64,000 nucleotides of DNA from Ferrimonas aestuarii. Lineage in GTDB: Bacteria > Pseudomonadota > Gammaproteobacteria > Enterobacterales > Shewanellaceae. The translations under genes and the position numbers were made by a program. Shown piece after piece: positions 25,371-33,192 of the stretch. The first letter of the stretch is position 1, and the number at the start of each line of letters is the position of its first letter. The stretch covers positions 1-64,000 of the forward strand of contig NZ_SWCJ01000018.1 in assembly GCF_005116665.1 (NCBI RefSeq), read 5' to 3'. The notes under the pieces were generated by a model that searched no databases, was not told the origin of the DNA, and saw only the letters and a program-made list of their open reading frames with translations.

Positions 25371-26279
25371 ATGCAAATGCAGGGGGCTTTAGATGACATG
25401 CTGGTGTTTGCGACTGTGGTGGAACAGCACTCTTTTACTGGCGCTGCCGAGGTACTGAATCTAACCCGAGCCCGAGTGTCTCAGATCATCTCTCGCTTGG
25501 AGCGACGCCTCGGCATTAAGCTGCTCGTTCGAACCACCCGCAGCCTGTCATTAACCGATGCAGGCCAGCAGTACTTTACCCAGTGCGTCGCCATTCGCGA
25601 ACTCGCCGAACGTGCCAACAGCAGCCTTCAGCAGCGCAGTGAGCAGCCTCAAGGGGTGCTCACCATCGCCATGCCAATCGGCGTTCAGTTTATTATCGAT
25701 CGCTTAAGCGAGTTTACCCAGCACTACCCAAAGCTGCAGATTAAACTGGTGGAGAGTGATCGCATTACCAATCTGGTCGATAAGGGAATTGATGTGGCCA
25801 TTCGAGTGGGCCAACTCAATGACTCCAACCTCTATGCCAGTCGCGTTGGGGAGTTTACCGACATGCTGTGCGCCTCCCCTCAATACATTCGAAACCACTC
25901 ATTGCCCACCTCGCCTGACCAGCTCCACAGCCTTGACTGGCTCAGCCACGGCGCCGCTCACGGCCATAAAAAGCTGACCCTGATCGGAGCCTCTGGGCAA
26001 GTGGTTGAACTCAAATTAAGGCCTCGTTTTGTGGTGGGGTCGGTTCACTCTTTAAAGGCACTGATGCTCGGCCATTGCGGTTTTGGCATTGCGCCGTCAT
26101 TCGCCATCGAAGATGAGCTTAAAAGCGGCAAGCTGATTCGCCTGCTGCCCGATTGTCACGACGTTCAAGTGCCCATCTATGCGGTCTATCCTGAGAAAAC
26201 CCTGATGCCAGTCAATACCCGAACTCTGGTGAACTTCCTAAAACAGAGCCCAATCTCTGCGTCAACGCCGCCAAGCTAG
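25371..26279 (+). CDS. LysR-family regulator, 302 aa
   Basis: Winged HTH at residues 6-65 (DDMLVFATVVEQHSFTGAAEVLNLTRARVSQIISRLERRLGIKLLVRTTRSLSLTDAG) is followed by a LysR substrate-binding domain. It is divergent from the QorB-like reductase with a 160-bp gap, the classic layout in which a LysR protein controls the neighbouring gene. The effector may be an electrophile or quinone, by analogy only. A strong terminator follows. Confidence 0.9.
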   Translation: MQMQGALDDMLVFATVVEQHSFTGAAEVLNLTRARVSQIISRLERRLGIKLLVRTTRSLSLTDAGQQYFTQCVAIRELAERANSSLQQRSEQPQGVLTIAMPIGVQFIIDRLSEFTQHYPKLQIKLVESDRITNLVDKGIDVAIRVGQLNDSNLYASRVGEFTDMLCASPQYIRNHSLPTSPDQLHSLDWLSHGAAHGHKKLTLIGASGQVVELKLRPRFVVGSVHSLKALMLGHCGFGIAPSFAIEDELKSGKLIRLLPDCHDVQVPIYAVYPEKTLMPVNTRTLVNFLKQSPISASTPPS

Positions 26280-26350
26280 CCCTAATCCCATAAAGGGCCA
26301 CAAGCAGTGGTGAGCAGGTATTTATTCAGGTTGATTTTAAGCTGGCCTAA

Positions 26351-26385
26351 ACGCAAAAAAGCCCCTTAAGAGGAGCTTTTTGCGT
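26351..26385. terminator. Bidirectional intrinsic terminator
   Basis: ACGCAAAAA and TTTTTGCGT flank a GC core (GCCCCTTAAGAGGAGC), giving a long near-perfect stem that ends the LysR gene on plus and can also act on the other strand, downstream of ggt. Confidence 0.82.
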
Positions 26386-26566
26386 GCAATATCTATGTGC
26401 CGAATTAACGGTAGTGGCGCATCCTTGCGAGGAAAGATTCTCCTCTACAGCGGAGGGGATTTCCACTTTGATAAACATTCACATCCGGCAGTTGTGCAGT
26501 GGTTCACAAAAGAGTTAGAGTCGTGAGCCAAGCCGCACAGGCTCAGCATCACAAACCCAATTCAGG

Positions 26567-28300
26567 TCAATAACCCAGGGTTGCCGACCCCATTCGGCGA
26601 GGGTCCGATGCCCCCATCAATCCTTGCTCAGTCCGCATGATCGACTGAGTGCTGCCCATGGACGATTTCACCTTCACTTTGTGCCCCATGGCTTCAAGCA
26701 GCGCCTTGGTATCAGGATTTATCGACTTCTCCACTCGCAGTTCGTCGGGCCACCATTGATGGTGAACCCGTGACGCAGCCGTGGCCTCAGCAATGTTCAT
26801 GTCGTGATCCAGCACATTGAGAATCACCTGCAAAGTGGTGGTGATGATCCGCGAGCCACCCGGGCTACCGGTCACCAGATACGCTTGACCATCTTTTAGC
26901 ACGATGGTCGGGCTCATGGAGCTTAACGGACGTTTGCCTGCCTCCACCGCATTGGCTTTGCCACCAATCAAACCAAAGCCATTTGGCGTGCCCGGTTTGG
27001 CGGAGAAATCGTCCATCTCATTGTTAAGCAGCACGCCGGTACCTGCCGCCACCAAACCTGAGCCATAACTGAAGTTCAAGGTGTAGGTATTTGAAACCGC
27101 ATTCCCCCAACGATCCACAACAGAATAGTGAGTGGTTTGATCGCTCTCATAAGGTGCTAGCTTACCTGGGTGAATGTCGTCGCTGCGACTGGCCTTTAGG
27201 GGGTTGATGCTGTCAGCCAACTGTTTGGCGTAGGCTTGGCTAGTCAGCGCCGCTACCGGCACATCCACAAAGTCAGGATCGCCCAAGTAGAGGCTGCGAT
27301 CCGCGTAGGCGCGGCGCATGGACTCGGCCATAACGTGGATGCTCTTAGCGCCGTTGGCGCCATACTCCTTGAGAGGAAAATGAGACAGGGTATTTAACAT
27401 CTGGATGATGTGAATGCCACCGGAGGACGGTGGTGGCATGGAAACCACCTGATAGCCGTGATACTCCCCGTTTACCGGCGTACGCTCAACCACCTTGTAG
27501 TTGGCCAGATCCACTTCGGTCATGACGCCGCCAGCCTGCTGCACCGCCGCCGCAATGCGTTTGGCGGTTTCCCCTTTATAAAAACCAGCCTGCCCTTGTT
27601 TGGCAATGCGCGTGAGCGTCTGCGCCAGATCCAGTTGGATCAGTCGCTCGCCCGCTTTATAACTGCTGCCATCGGGCTTGTAAAAAATGACCTTGGTGCT
27701 GGGCCACTTACCGAGGCGGGATTTCAGGCCATTTAGGGAGTTAGCCAGATCCGGCGTAACAACGATCCCCTCCTTGGCCAATTTGATTGCCGGAGCCAGC
27801 ACCTGAGGCAAACTCATGGTGCCGTATTTCTCCAAAGCTGCGATCATGCCAGCAACGGTTCCAGGCACGCCGACAGCCAAGCCGTGTTGGCGAGATAGAA
27901 CCGGATCCGCTTCGCCATCGTCACCCAAGAACATGTCTCGATGCGCTTTTCCCGGCGCCATCTCTCGGTAATCGATGGCCACCTGAGTGTTGTTTTCAGC
28001 GCGGTGCAGCAACATAAAGCCACCGCCCCCTAAGTTACCGGCTCGCGGTAAGGTCACCGCCAAAGCGAATCCGACCGCCACCGAGGCATCCACGGCGTTA
28101 CCGCCCTGCTTGAGAATCTCAACCCCAACTTGGGTGGCCAGCGCCTCTTGAGAAGCCACCATGCCATGTTCGGCCCACACAGGGTGGGCGGTGTCGATGC
28201 TACTGTAGATGGATTGGGATTTGGCGCTAATGCCGCCACTCACCAGTGCCAAAGGCAACAGCAGAGACGCAGCAATGGCTGAACGTATTTTGACTTTCAC
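26567..28300 (-). CDS. ggt: Gamma-glutamyltransferase, 577 aa
   Basis: A signal peptide (KIRSAIAASLLLPLALVSGGISA) is followed by the full GGT fold. Autocleavage and catalysis occur at Thr389 in ESDQTTHYSVVD, which would start the small subunit (389-577). Other landmarks are GGNAVDASVAVGFALAVTLP, PRAGNLGGGGFML, YREMAP (Arg112 substrate contact), LLNNEMDDFSAKPG, the lid region and RPLSSMSPTIV and GSPGGSRIITT. It hydrolyses periplasmic glutathione and other gamma-glutamyl compounds. It closely follows the E. coli GGT sequence. A monocistronic gene with about 0.46 kb of gene-free sequence upstream. Confidence 0.96.
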   Translation of the reverse strand: MKVKIRSAIAASLLLPLALVSGGISAKSQSIYSSIDTAHPVWAEHGMVASQEALATQVGVEILKQGGNAVDASVAVGFALAVTLPRAGNLGGGGFMLLHRAENNTQVAIDYREMAPGKAHRDMFLGDDGEADPVLSRQHGLAVGVPGTVAGMIAALEKYGTMSLPQVLAPAIKLAKEGIVVTPDLANSLNGLKSRLGKWPSTKVIFYKPDGSSYKAGERLIQLDLAQTLTRIAKQGQAGFYKGETAKRIAAAVQQAGGVMTEVDLANYKVVERTPVNGEYHGYQVVSMPPPSSGGIHIIQMLNTLSHFPLKEYGANGAKSIHVMAESMRRAYADRSLYLGDPDFVDVPVAALTSQAYAKQLADSINPLKASRSDDIHPGKLAPYESDQTTHYSVVDRWGNAVSNTYTLNFSYGSGLVAAGTGVLLNNEMDDFSAKPGTPNGFGLIGGKANAVEAGKRPLSSMSPTIVLKDGQAYLVTGSPGGSRIITTTLQVILNVLDHDMNIAEATAASRVHHQWWPDELRVEKSINPDTKALLEAMGHKVKVKSSMGSTQSIMRTEQGLMGASDPRRMGSATLGY

Positions 28301-28763
28301 TTCATATCCTTATCGGAAAACTCCATTGCCAGCCACTCTACCTAAAACCCCTTTCGGATACAAAATCCGTAATTAATAAGGTTTACTTAACCTGATTATC
28401 TAAGCCCTGAACACAAATTCGGTGCTTTTTCATTTCTAGCGAAAGCAAGCTGTGGCTGAGATTGGTGGAAATAACGAGGTTAGGCTTAGGGTACTGCTCC
28501 GGTAAGGTGGTTGACTTAGCTACAGCGCTAATTGCCAACAACCAAGAGGCACTGTTGGACTGAAGAACAGTGTCCTAGGCATGGCAAGCATCAATATCGA
28601 GCGGGTTACCCCCAAGAACTCAATTTTCGTCGGTATAACACCACAAGAGTAAAAGGCAGCTTAACCCCACCAACTATGGTTGTCACAGTTGATGGGGTTA
28701 GTAGACTCTAGTTTGATGAGCTTTAGGTCTTCTTTCGGCCAGTAGCGGTCATTGGGTGGACTG
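28301..28763. other. Gene-free stretch with an imperfect hairpin
   Basis: No convincing ORF between ggt and the cassette island. One notable structure at 28662-28700 is a 14-bp inverted repeat (TAACCCCA...TGGGGTTA, one mismatch) around an 11-base loop with no T tract. A ggt promoter must lie near the right edge of the ggt gene, but no clear consensus elements stand out. Confidence 0.45.
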
Positions 28764-28865
28764 GAGTAACGCCTCAAACACCGGCTTGGCGGAGATGACG
28801 GATTTTTGGGAACAAAAAAGGTAACAGCTTTGCTAAGTTCGCGAGCTTTGACCTGTTATAGGGCT
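28764..28865 (-). repeat. attC-like recombination site (second cassette)
   Basis: Read on the minus strand it begins AGCCCTATAAC (28855-28865) two bases inside the end of the 1088-aa gene region and ends in GCGTTACTC. Nested complementary blocks appear in attC order: TAAC (28767-28770) with GTTA (28855-28858), and TCAAA (28774-28778) with TTTGA (28847-28851). Inner pairing is weaker than in the first site. The key support is that the first 10 bases of this cassette (TTATAGGGCT after the G at 32222) are the exact complement of this site's start. Confidence 0.55.
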
Positions 28866-31800
28866 TCACTGACCAAACTTCCTTCTTAGAGACTCAATTA
28901 TTGGAGCATTACTTACTCCTACCGGAATTAAAGGGTCATCATCTGATTGAATGGCCATCACTTCTATATCATTTGGTCCTATCTTCCATGCTTCCAGAAC
29001 ATTAATATCAAACTTTCGAATTGATTTTTTCTTCGCTGATGAGTTCTCTATAATCCGTTCATTCTTAACTACTGAATAGCTCAACAAATAGCTTTTTCGG
29101 TCGTCAAATTCAGATAGAAATCTATCAAGATTTTCAGATGTCGAAGGGGTCATTGTGTTTATTCTGGCAATCATCTGTACAGTTTTGTTAGAGTCAAAAC
29201 TAAAGTTTTCACTAATACAAACTCTGTAATGCGCAGGATTTTTTCGGTCAATATTTCTAATAATTGATATTCTTAAACGATCTTCTCTGTCTTCATTACC
29301 AATTTCATTTTCCAAATCTGCAAAAATCGCTTCTGCAGCTTGTCCATCTTCATAAAGTAAAGTTAATTCAATGTCCCCATTGGGATATAGAGCATATCCA
29401 GTTCCACGCCATACAGTTCTATCCCACAACCTTATTTTGATAAGATCCTGTACCTTCGTATCTTTATGGGTCAAGCTTTCACCATCAATCAAGCCTTCGG
29501 GTAGTTCTCCCTTACCAGGCTTCAAATCGGTCAATGGATTGATTGCCGGTTTGGGCTTTGGAAAGCTAGAATCCCATGGCAAAATTCGGAGCATGTCGTA
29601 ATTTTTGTATTCAGGATCAAGCAGTAGAGACTTAATACGACTAACGGCATCATTACCCATTACGTTTTGTAAACCAACAAAGCATGATCCAAATGATACG
29701 GAACGCTCTAGAGCCCTGTCTTCACCAAGCATAGATTCCATAGTCCTCTCTGTATCTTTGGATCTGACCATGCGTGAGTAAACGTCAATTACAAAATCAT
29801 GAAGCCATTCTTGAATAATTCTTTGCCCAGAAACGTTCAACATATCAGAGGTGAATGATGAACACAGTACATTCATTTTCAGCGTTCCACTTATATCATC
29901 TACTTCATGTGATATCTCAATTTCGTCATCGTCATCGGCTGTAATTTCAATTTCAAGGCGAGGCTCGTATACAAATACTTGATCAACCATTCCTGTTGAT
30001 AAAAAACCTTCTATAACAGAAAGTAGTGTTTCCGCTAGTTCCACCAAAGGACTTCTAAACGGAAAAGAAACTCCAATTTCACAACCCATAACATAACTTT
30101 TCAAGTGACCATACCTTTCTTCGCAATTAATTAGTTCAGCCACAGGCGCACCTAAATCTGTATCTCTAACCATTTTTAGATAATCTATATACTCGTTGTC
30201 TATATTCAGTTCATACTCTTTTCTCACAAGATCTTCATGACCCAGTGAATATAACAACATAGATCTACTAACGAATAATTGCGCCCTATCCAAAAGATCG
30301 GGTAATCGCTGAATAAAACGTAGCTCATCGATAGGGGTATTGAGTATGCATTGAGACAAATATGCATCGAAAGAAAGGTATTCTGTTTCTGATATGGCTT
30401 CTTCTTCAACTTTAGACGAGACAACAGATGCCAGCTCCCACCATGCGAGAGCGTAATTTACGCGGCCTAACTGAAGTTCAATTTTAGCAAGCCGTACATA
30501 TGCATATACTTGAGCAGATAGAATGTCACCGCTACGCCAAAATTCATCTGTAGCTATTGATGCAGCGAGCAATAAGTTCGCACGCGATGCCCAAAGCAAA
30601 CCAACCTTCCTGTAAGCCGCTGAAAGAATATTTAATGCAGCATAAAGGTCTTTTTGGGACTCCTTCTTGTATAACGCGGCAAGAGATTTACCAATCAACT
30701 TTATTGATTGATATGGTTCGTTAGATTCAAGGCGCCTTGCACCCCTTTTTAGCCAGAGAACAGCTCCCCTAACCTCACCCTCACGACGTGAAGTGCACTC
30801 TGTGATATAGTCAAGTAAATTTTCATAACTCTCTAATTCACCAAAAAAACTATCCAACTCGGTAACCAAATCGGATACTTCATTAAATGAGAAGCCTACT
30901 AAACTCTCACCTTCTTTCATAATTTCGTGCATTGATGAAAATATGGCTGAAGCTTGGTCTATATCCTTGATGGAATGCAAATTTAGCAATTCAATATAAA
31001 TTCGAGACATCAGAGAATTACTAGGTCGCTCATCTTTTTTTGCAAGCTTATTGAGTTCGCTGTTTGCCTCTAACAGAAGCGATTCAATATCCAAATCACT
31101 TTCACCTTCACTACCTCGATAGTAGCTCGAATAGAGACCAAGAAGCGATACTGTATCTCCCCATTGAGCAGATTGCTCAATTCCTTTCGCTATCTGTAAA
31201 CATAACGAAAGCTGCTCGCCAAATATAGCAATATCTTCAAACCACCAATAGGCGGCCCAAGCATACTGATAATGAGCATTAAATCGATGGAAATTAGTGC
31301 CAAATTTGTCAGCCGCTTTAATAGCTCTTAGAAAAAGACCCTGAGTTTCAATTGAGGGCTTTTCGAGTTCCTTTGACAATACCGCGACCTCTAATAACCA
31401 ATCTAATTGGTGAGGGAGCACCTTACTAGTGTCTATTTCATTTTTTATTAATTCTTCGAGCTCATTTAGCCTTACATTTCTAGCGTAGTCATTAACTCCG
31501 ATTTCTATTTCTCGGCGCCAGTCTATGTCAATCGACAAACAATCAATCGCCAATTGTTCGTAGCCATTGGAAAAGATTTGATCTAGTATCCAAGAGATAT
31601 CTAAAATTCTTACATCAATTCCAGTTTCATCCCTTAACGAGTCTTCCAGCTCACTTCGCTGATTAGCTTTTGTATACATATTTGTTACACAAAATGCTTT
31701 TTTGTAATCTCGGTCAGTGGCTTTTATTTTTCGAACATCTTTCCTGCACTTAGCTTTCCAATCTTCTTGTGTGCTTACTGCAAAAGCCCAACGTTCGTTA

Positions 31801-32221
31801 TTGGAATTCTCTTCAACTCCAATATACCAAAGAACTTTAGATTGCTCTGATACAGGAAAGGTTTGTGTATCTACCTTTCCATCACCACCCGCAACCGGAC
31901 CAGTTTGCTCTAGTAGATTAGGACAAATGACTTTTTCACAGAGTCTTTTAGCGAAATCTTCGAATGCCAACTCCATATTTCTTCTATTAAGCGTAGACAA
32001 CTGAAATTCCAAAACAGAACGATCTAGTTTACCTACATCCTTTGTTATTGAATCTGAAAAACGCTCTGGTCTTCTAGCTTTTAGAAATGATTTTGGTGAA
32101 ATACCTGAAGTACTTGCTATCTCTGCTTCCATTCTTCACCCTTTTTACTGTGAATATTTAAAGCCATTCTTTTAAAGGTTCAACGTTTAGTAGGCCTTTA
32201 AACCATCAATAAGCCCTATAA
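28770..32221 (-). mobile_element. Integron gene cassette 2, 3.45 kb, carrying the 1088-aa protein
   Basis: Boundaries follow the integron rule G|TTRRRY: the cassette starts after the G at minus-strand 32222 and ends with the G at 28770. The 11-base motif AGCCCTATAAC lies at 32212-32222 and, inverted, at 28855-28865, as required when the free cassette circle rebuilds its own attC stem. A single long gene fills it in the same direction as cassette 1. At about 3.4 kb it is far longer than typical cassettes (about 0.5-1 kb). No integrase gene is in the window. Confidence 0.62.
28866..32132 (-). CDS. Large cassette-borne protein with Mrr/PD-(D/E)XK-like N-terminus, candidate defence effector, 1088 aa
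   Basis: An AT-rich gene unlike its neighbours, with a plausible ribosome site (GGGTGAAG) before the ATG. N-terminal 200 residues show FEDFAKRLCEKVICPNLL (helix with Glu58), GGDGKVD (82-88) and WAFAVSTQEDWKAK (115-128), which I read as a PD-(D/E)XK-type nuclease core with Asp88 and D124-W-K126; then VTNMYTKANQR and RILDISWILDQIF. I recall this N-terminal module at the head of large proteins in antiphage defence islands. The middle (about 215-650) is helical and TPR-like (repeated YALAWWELA-type helices). The C-terminal part (about 680-1088) is mixed alpha/beta, for example WRGTGYALYPNGDIELTLLYEDG, with no family I recognise. No P-loop NTPase motif is seen, unlike Avs-type NTPases. Function is inferred. 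Confidence 0.72.
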   Translation of the reverse strand: MEAEIASTSGISPKSFLKARRPERFSDSITKDVGKLDRSVLEFQLSTLNRRNMELAFEDFAKRLCEKVICPNLLEQTGPVAGGDGKVDTQTFPVSEQSKVLWYIGVEENSNNERWAFAVSTQEDWKAKCRKDVRKIKATDRDYKKAFCVTNMYTKANQRSELEDSLRDETGIDVRILDISWILDQIFSNGYEQLAIDCLSIDIDWRREIEIGVNDYARNVRLNELEELIKNEIDTSKVLPHQLDWLLEVAVLSKELEKPSIETQGLFLRAIKAADKFGTNFHRFNAHYQYAWAAYWWFEDIAIFGEQLSLCLQIAKGIEQSAQWGDTVSLLGLYSSYYRGSEGESDLDIESLLLEANSELNKLAKKDERPSNSLMSRIYIELLNLHSIKDIDQASAIFSSMHEIMKEGESLVGFSFNEVSDLVTELDSFFGELESYENLLDYITECTSRREGEVRGAVLWLKRGARRLESNEPYQSIKLIGKSLAALYKKESQKDLYAALNILSAAYRKVGLLWASRANLLLAASIATDEFWRSGDILSAQVYAYVRLAKIELQLGRVNYALAWWELASVVSSKVEEEAISETEYLSFDAYLSQCILNTPIDELRFIQRLPDLLDRAQLFVSRSMLLYSLGHEDLVRKEYELNIDNEYIDYLKMVRDTDLGAPVAELINCEERYGHLKSYVMGCEIGVSFPFRSPLVELAETLLSVIEGFLSTGMVDQVFVYEPRLEIEITADDDDEIEISHEVDDISGTLKMNVLCSSFTSDMLNVSGQRIIQEWLHDFVIDVYSRMVRSKDTERTMESMLGEDRALERSVSFGSCFVGLQNVMGNDAVSRIKSLLLDPEYKNYDMLRILPWDSSFPKPKPAINPLTDLKPGKGELPEGLIDGESLTHKDTKVQDLIKIRLWDRTVWRGTGYALYPNGDIELTLLYEDGQAAEAIFADLENEIGNEDREDRLRISIIRNIDRKNPAHYRVCISENFSFDSNKTVQMIARINTMTPSTSENLDRFLSEFDDRKSYLLSYSVVKNERIIENSSAKKKSIRKFDINVLEAWKIGPNDIEVMAIQSDDDPLIPVGVSNAPIIESLRRKFGQ

Positions 32222-32346
32222 CGCCGCGTTAAGTAGTGAGCAACGCCACCACTGAACCTAACCTGTTGTGCCGTAATCACTAAAGTTGACTCAAACCCAA
32301 AATGCCAAGCGTTGCGAATCCACCTTAAACGATTTGTTAGTTGTAA
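32212..32346 (-). repeat. attC-like recombination site (first cassette)
   Basis: On the minus strand it starts TTACAACTAACAAATCG just after the stop of the 100-aa gene and ends GGCGTTATAGGGC, the pattern of Vibrio/Shewanella superintegron repeats. Three nested complementary blocks are in order and spacing: TAAC (32219-32222) with GTTA (32336-32339), TTAAG (32229-32233) with CTTAA (32324-32328), and GCAACGC (32240-32246) with GCGTTGC (32309-32315). This gives a 135-base folded site of normal size. It is the strongest attC in the window. Confidence 0.82.
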
Positions 32347-32669
32347 TTCACGCGATGTAAAAAACACCAAGCCCAATAACAGCGATACCAATTAAATCTA
32401 GTATAGTGCCAATTTTTGTATTTGTTCTATTTCTAACTGTAAATTTGTACTGTGGAGTTACCGTTGTTTCGGCAGGGTGGTTTATCCACTCACCAACCCC
32501 AATTAGAAGAAAGCCTACTGAAATAATTGAAACAAGATCATTTGAAACCATTAAAGGGTATTTAAGAGACAGAAAAAAAGCGAACGCTGAAACAACCAAA
32601 ATCACCTTATAGTATTGATCTAGTTTTAATGTTGACAAGACTTTTTCCATAATTTCTCCTTACAACTAA
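32222..32669 (-). mobile_element. Integron gene cassette 1, 448 bp
   Basis: Starts after the G at minus-strand 32670 and ends with the G at 32222. The 12-base sequence TGTTAGTTGTAA at 32335-32346 is the perfect inverted copy of TTACAACTAACA at 32660-32671, exactly as expected when the cassette's first bases rebuild the R' half of its own attC. It holds one gene with its own ribosome site, then attC, the canonical cassette plan. Confidence 0.75.
32348..32650 (-). CDS. Cassette-borne small membrane protein, 100 aa
   Basis: Three hydrophobic helices: KVILVVSAFAFFLSLKY, VSIISVGFLLIGVGEWI and IGTILDLIGIAVIGLGVFYI, with a polar loop HPAETTVTPQYKFTVRNRTNTK between the second and third. The C-terminus ends at the membrane. 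An AAGGAG site lies seven bases before the ATG and the stop is ten bases before the attC site, the compact layout of an integron cassette. AT-rich like the adjacent 1088-aa gene. No family recognised; it could be a defence partner or an unrelated passenger. Confidence 0.72.
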   Translation of the reverse strand: MEKVLSTLKLDQYYKVILVVSAFAFFLSLKYPLMVSNDLVSIISVGFLLIGVGEWINHPAETTVTPQYKFTVRNRTNTKIGTILDLIGIAVIGLGVFYIA

Positions 32670-32676
32670 CAGTATG

Positions 32677-32696
32677 TTATTGCGAATTCGCAATAA
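32677..32696. repeat. Perfect 20-bp palindrome beside cassette insertion point
   Basis: TTATTGCGAATTCGCAATAA reads the same on both strands. It starts seven bases outside the G|TT junction of cassette 1. It could be part of the target used for non-attI insertion, an operator, or a remnant of an older attC stem; no GTTA partner completes a full attC here. Confidence 0.65.
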
Positions 32697-32895
32697 GTCC
32701 CGAACCCAGCAGGTGACCGCCCACGGTCACATAACGTACAACAATGTGACTAATTTACATTATTACCTATTAAAGACAATGGTTTAGATCAAATAGCTTG
32801 CGTTCTGGGGACGAAACATTAAATTCTTGAACGGCTGTAGTCACATATAGAAGCGAACCCTGATTCGGTCTAAGGGGCAAAGCTCAAGTTCAGGG

Positions 32896-32950
32896 TCACT
32901 GGATACCGGCCTTCGCCGGCAAAGCGATTATCGGCTCGTTGGGAATGACG
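32896..32950. repeat. REP-like palindromic element
   Basis: CACTGGATACCGG...GGGAATGACG follows the common gammaproteobacterial intergenic repeat type reading GTCATTCCC...GGTATCCAG. It contains a small hairpin CCGGC-CTTC-GCCGG (32906-32919). Only one copy in the window, so it cannot be confirmed as a family here. Confidence 0.4.
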
Positions 32951-33124
32951 CCTTTGGGCACATATCTGACAACAGGTTCCCTGCCATTTCCAAGCGCCTA
33001 GATCGAAGTTGGCCAGGTTATTCGCTTCTCTGAGCAGATGCATATGCATTCTTCCACCTCTAAAAGGCTAGATATGACCTTCGCTCCACTAATCTTCGCT
33101 GGCGGCTACAAAATCTCCCTAAAC

Positions 33125-33151
33125 AAAAAAGCCCAGTGGTTAGCTGGGCTT
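33125..33151 (-). terminator. Intrinsic terminator of btuB
   Basis: AGCCCAG (33130-33136) pairs with CTGGGCT (33144-33150); on the minus strand a run of six T follows. It lies about 40 bp beyond the btuB stop. Confidence 0.83.
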
Positions 33152-33192
33152 GAATCGATGATGAAATAGAAAAAGGAGGCTAGAGAAAGCCG

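Noticed and set aside
26280..28763. A third integron cassette or attC toward ggt
   Set aside because: No complement of the expected start TTACTCCAGT is found, and ggt and the LysR gene are ordinary core genes.
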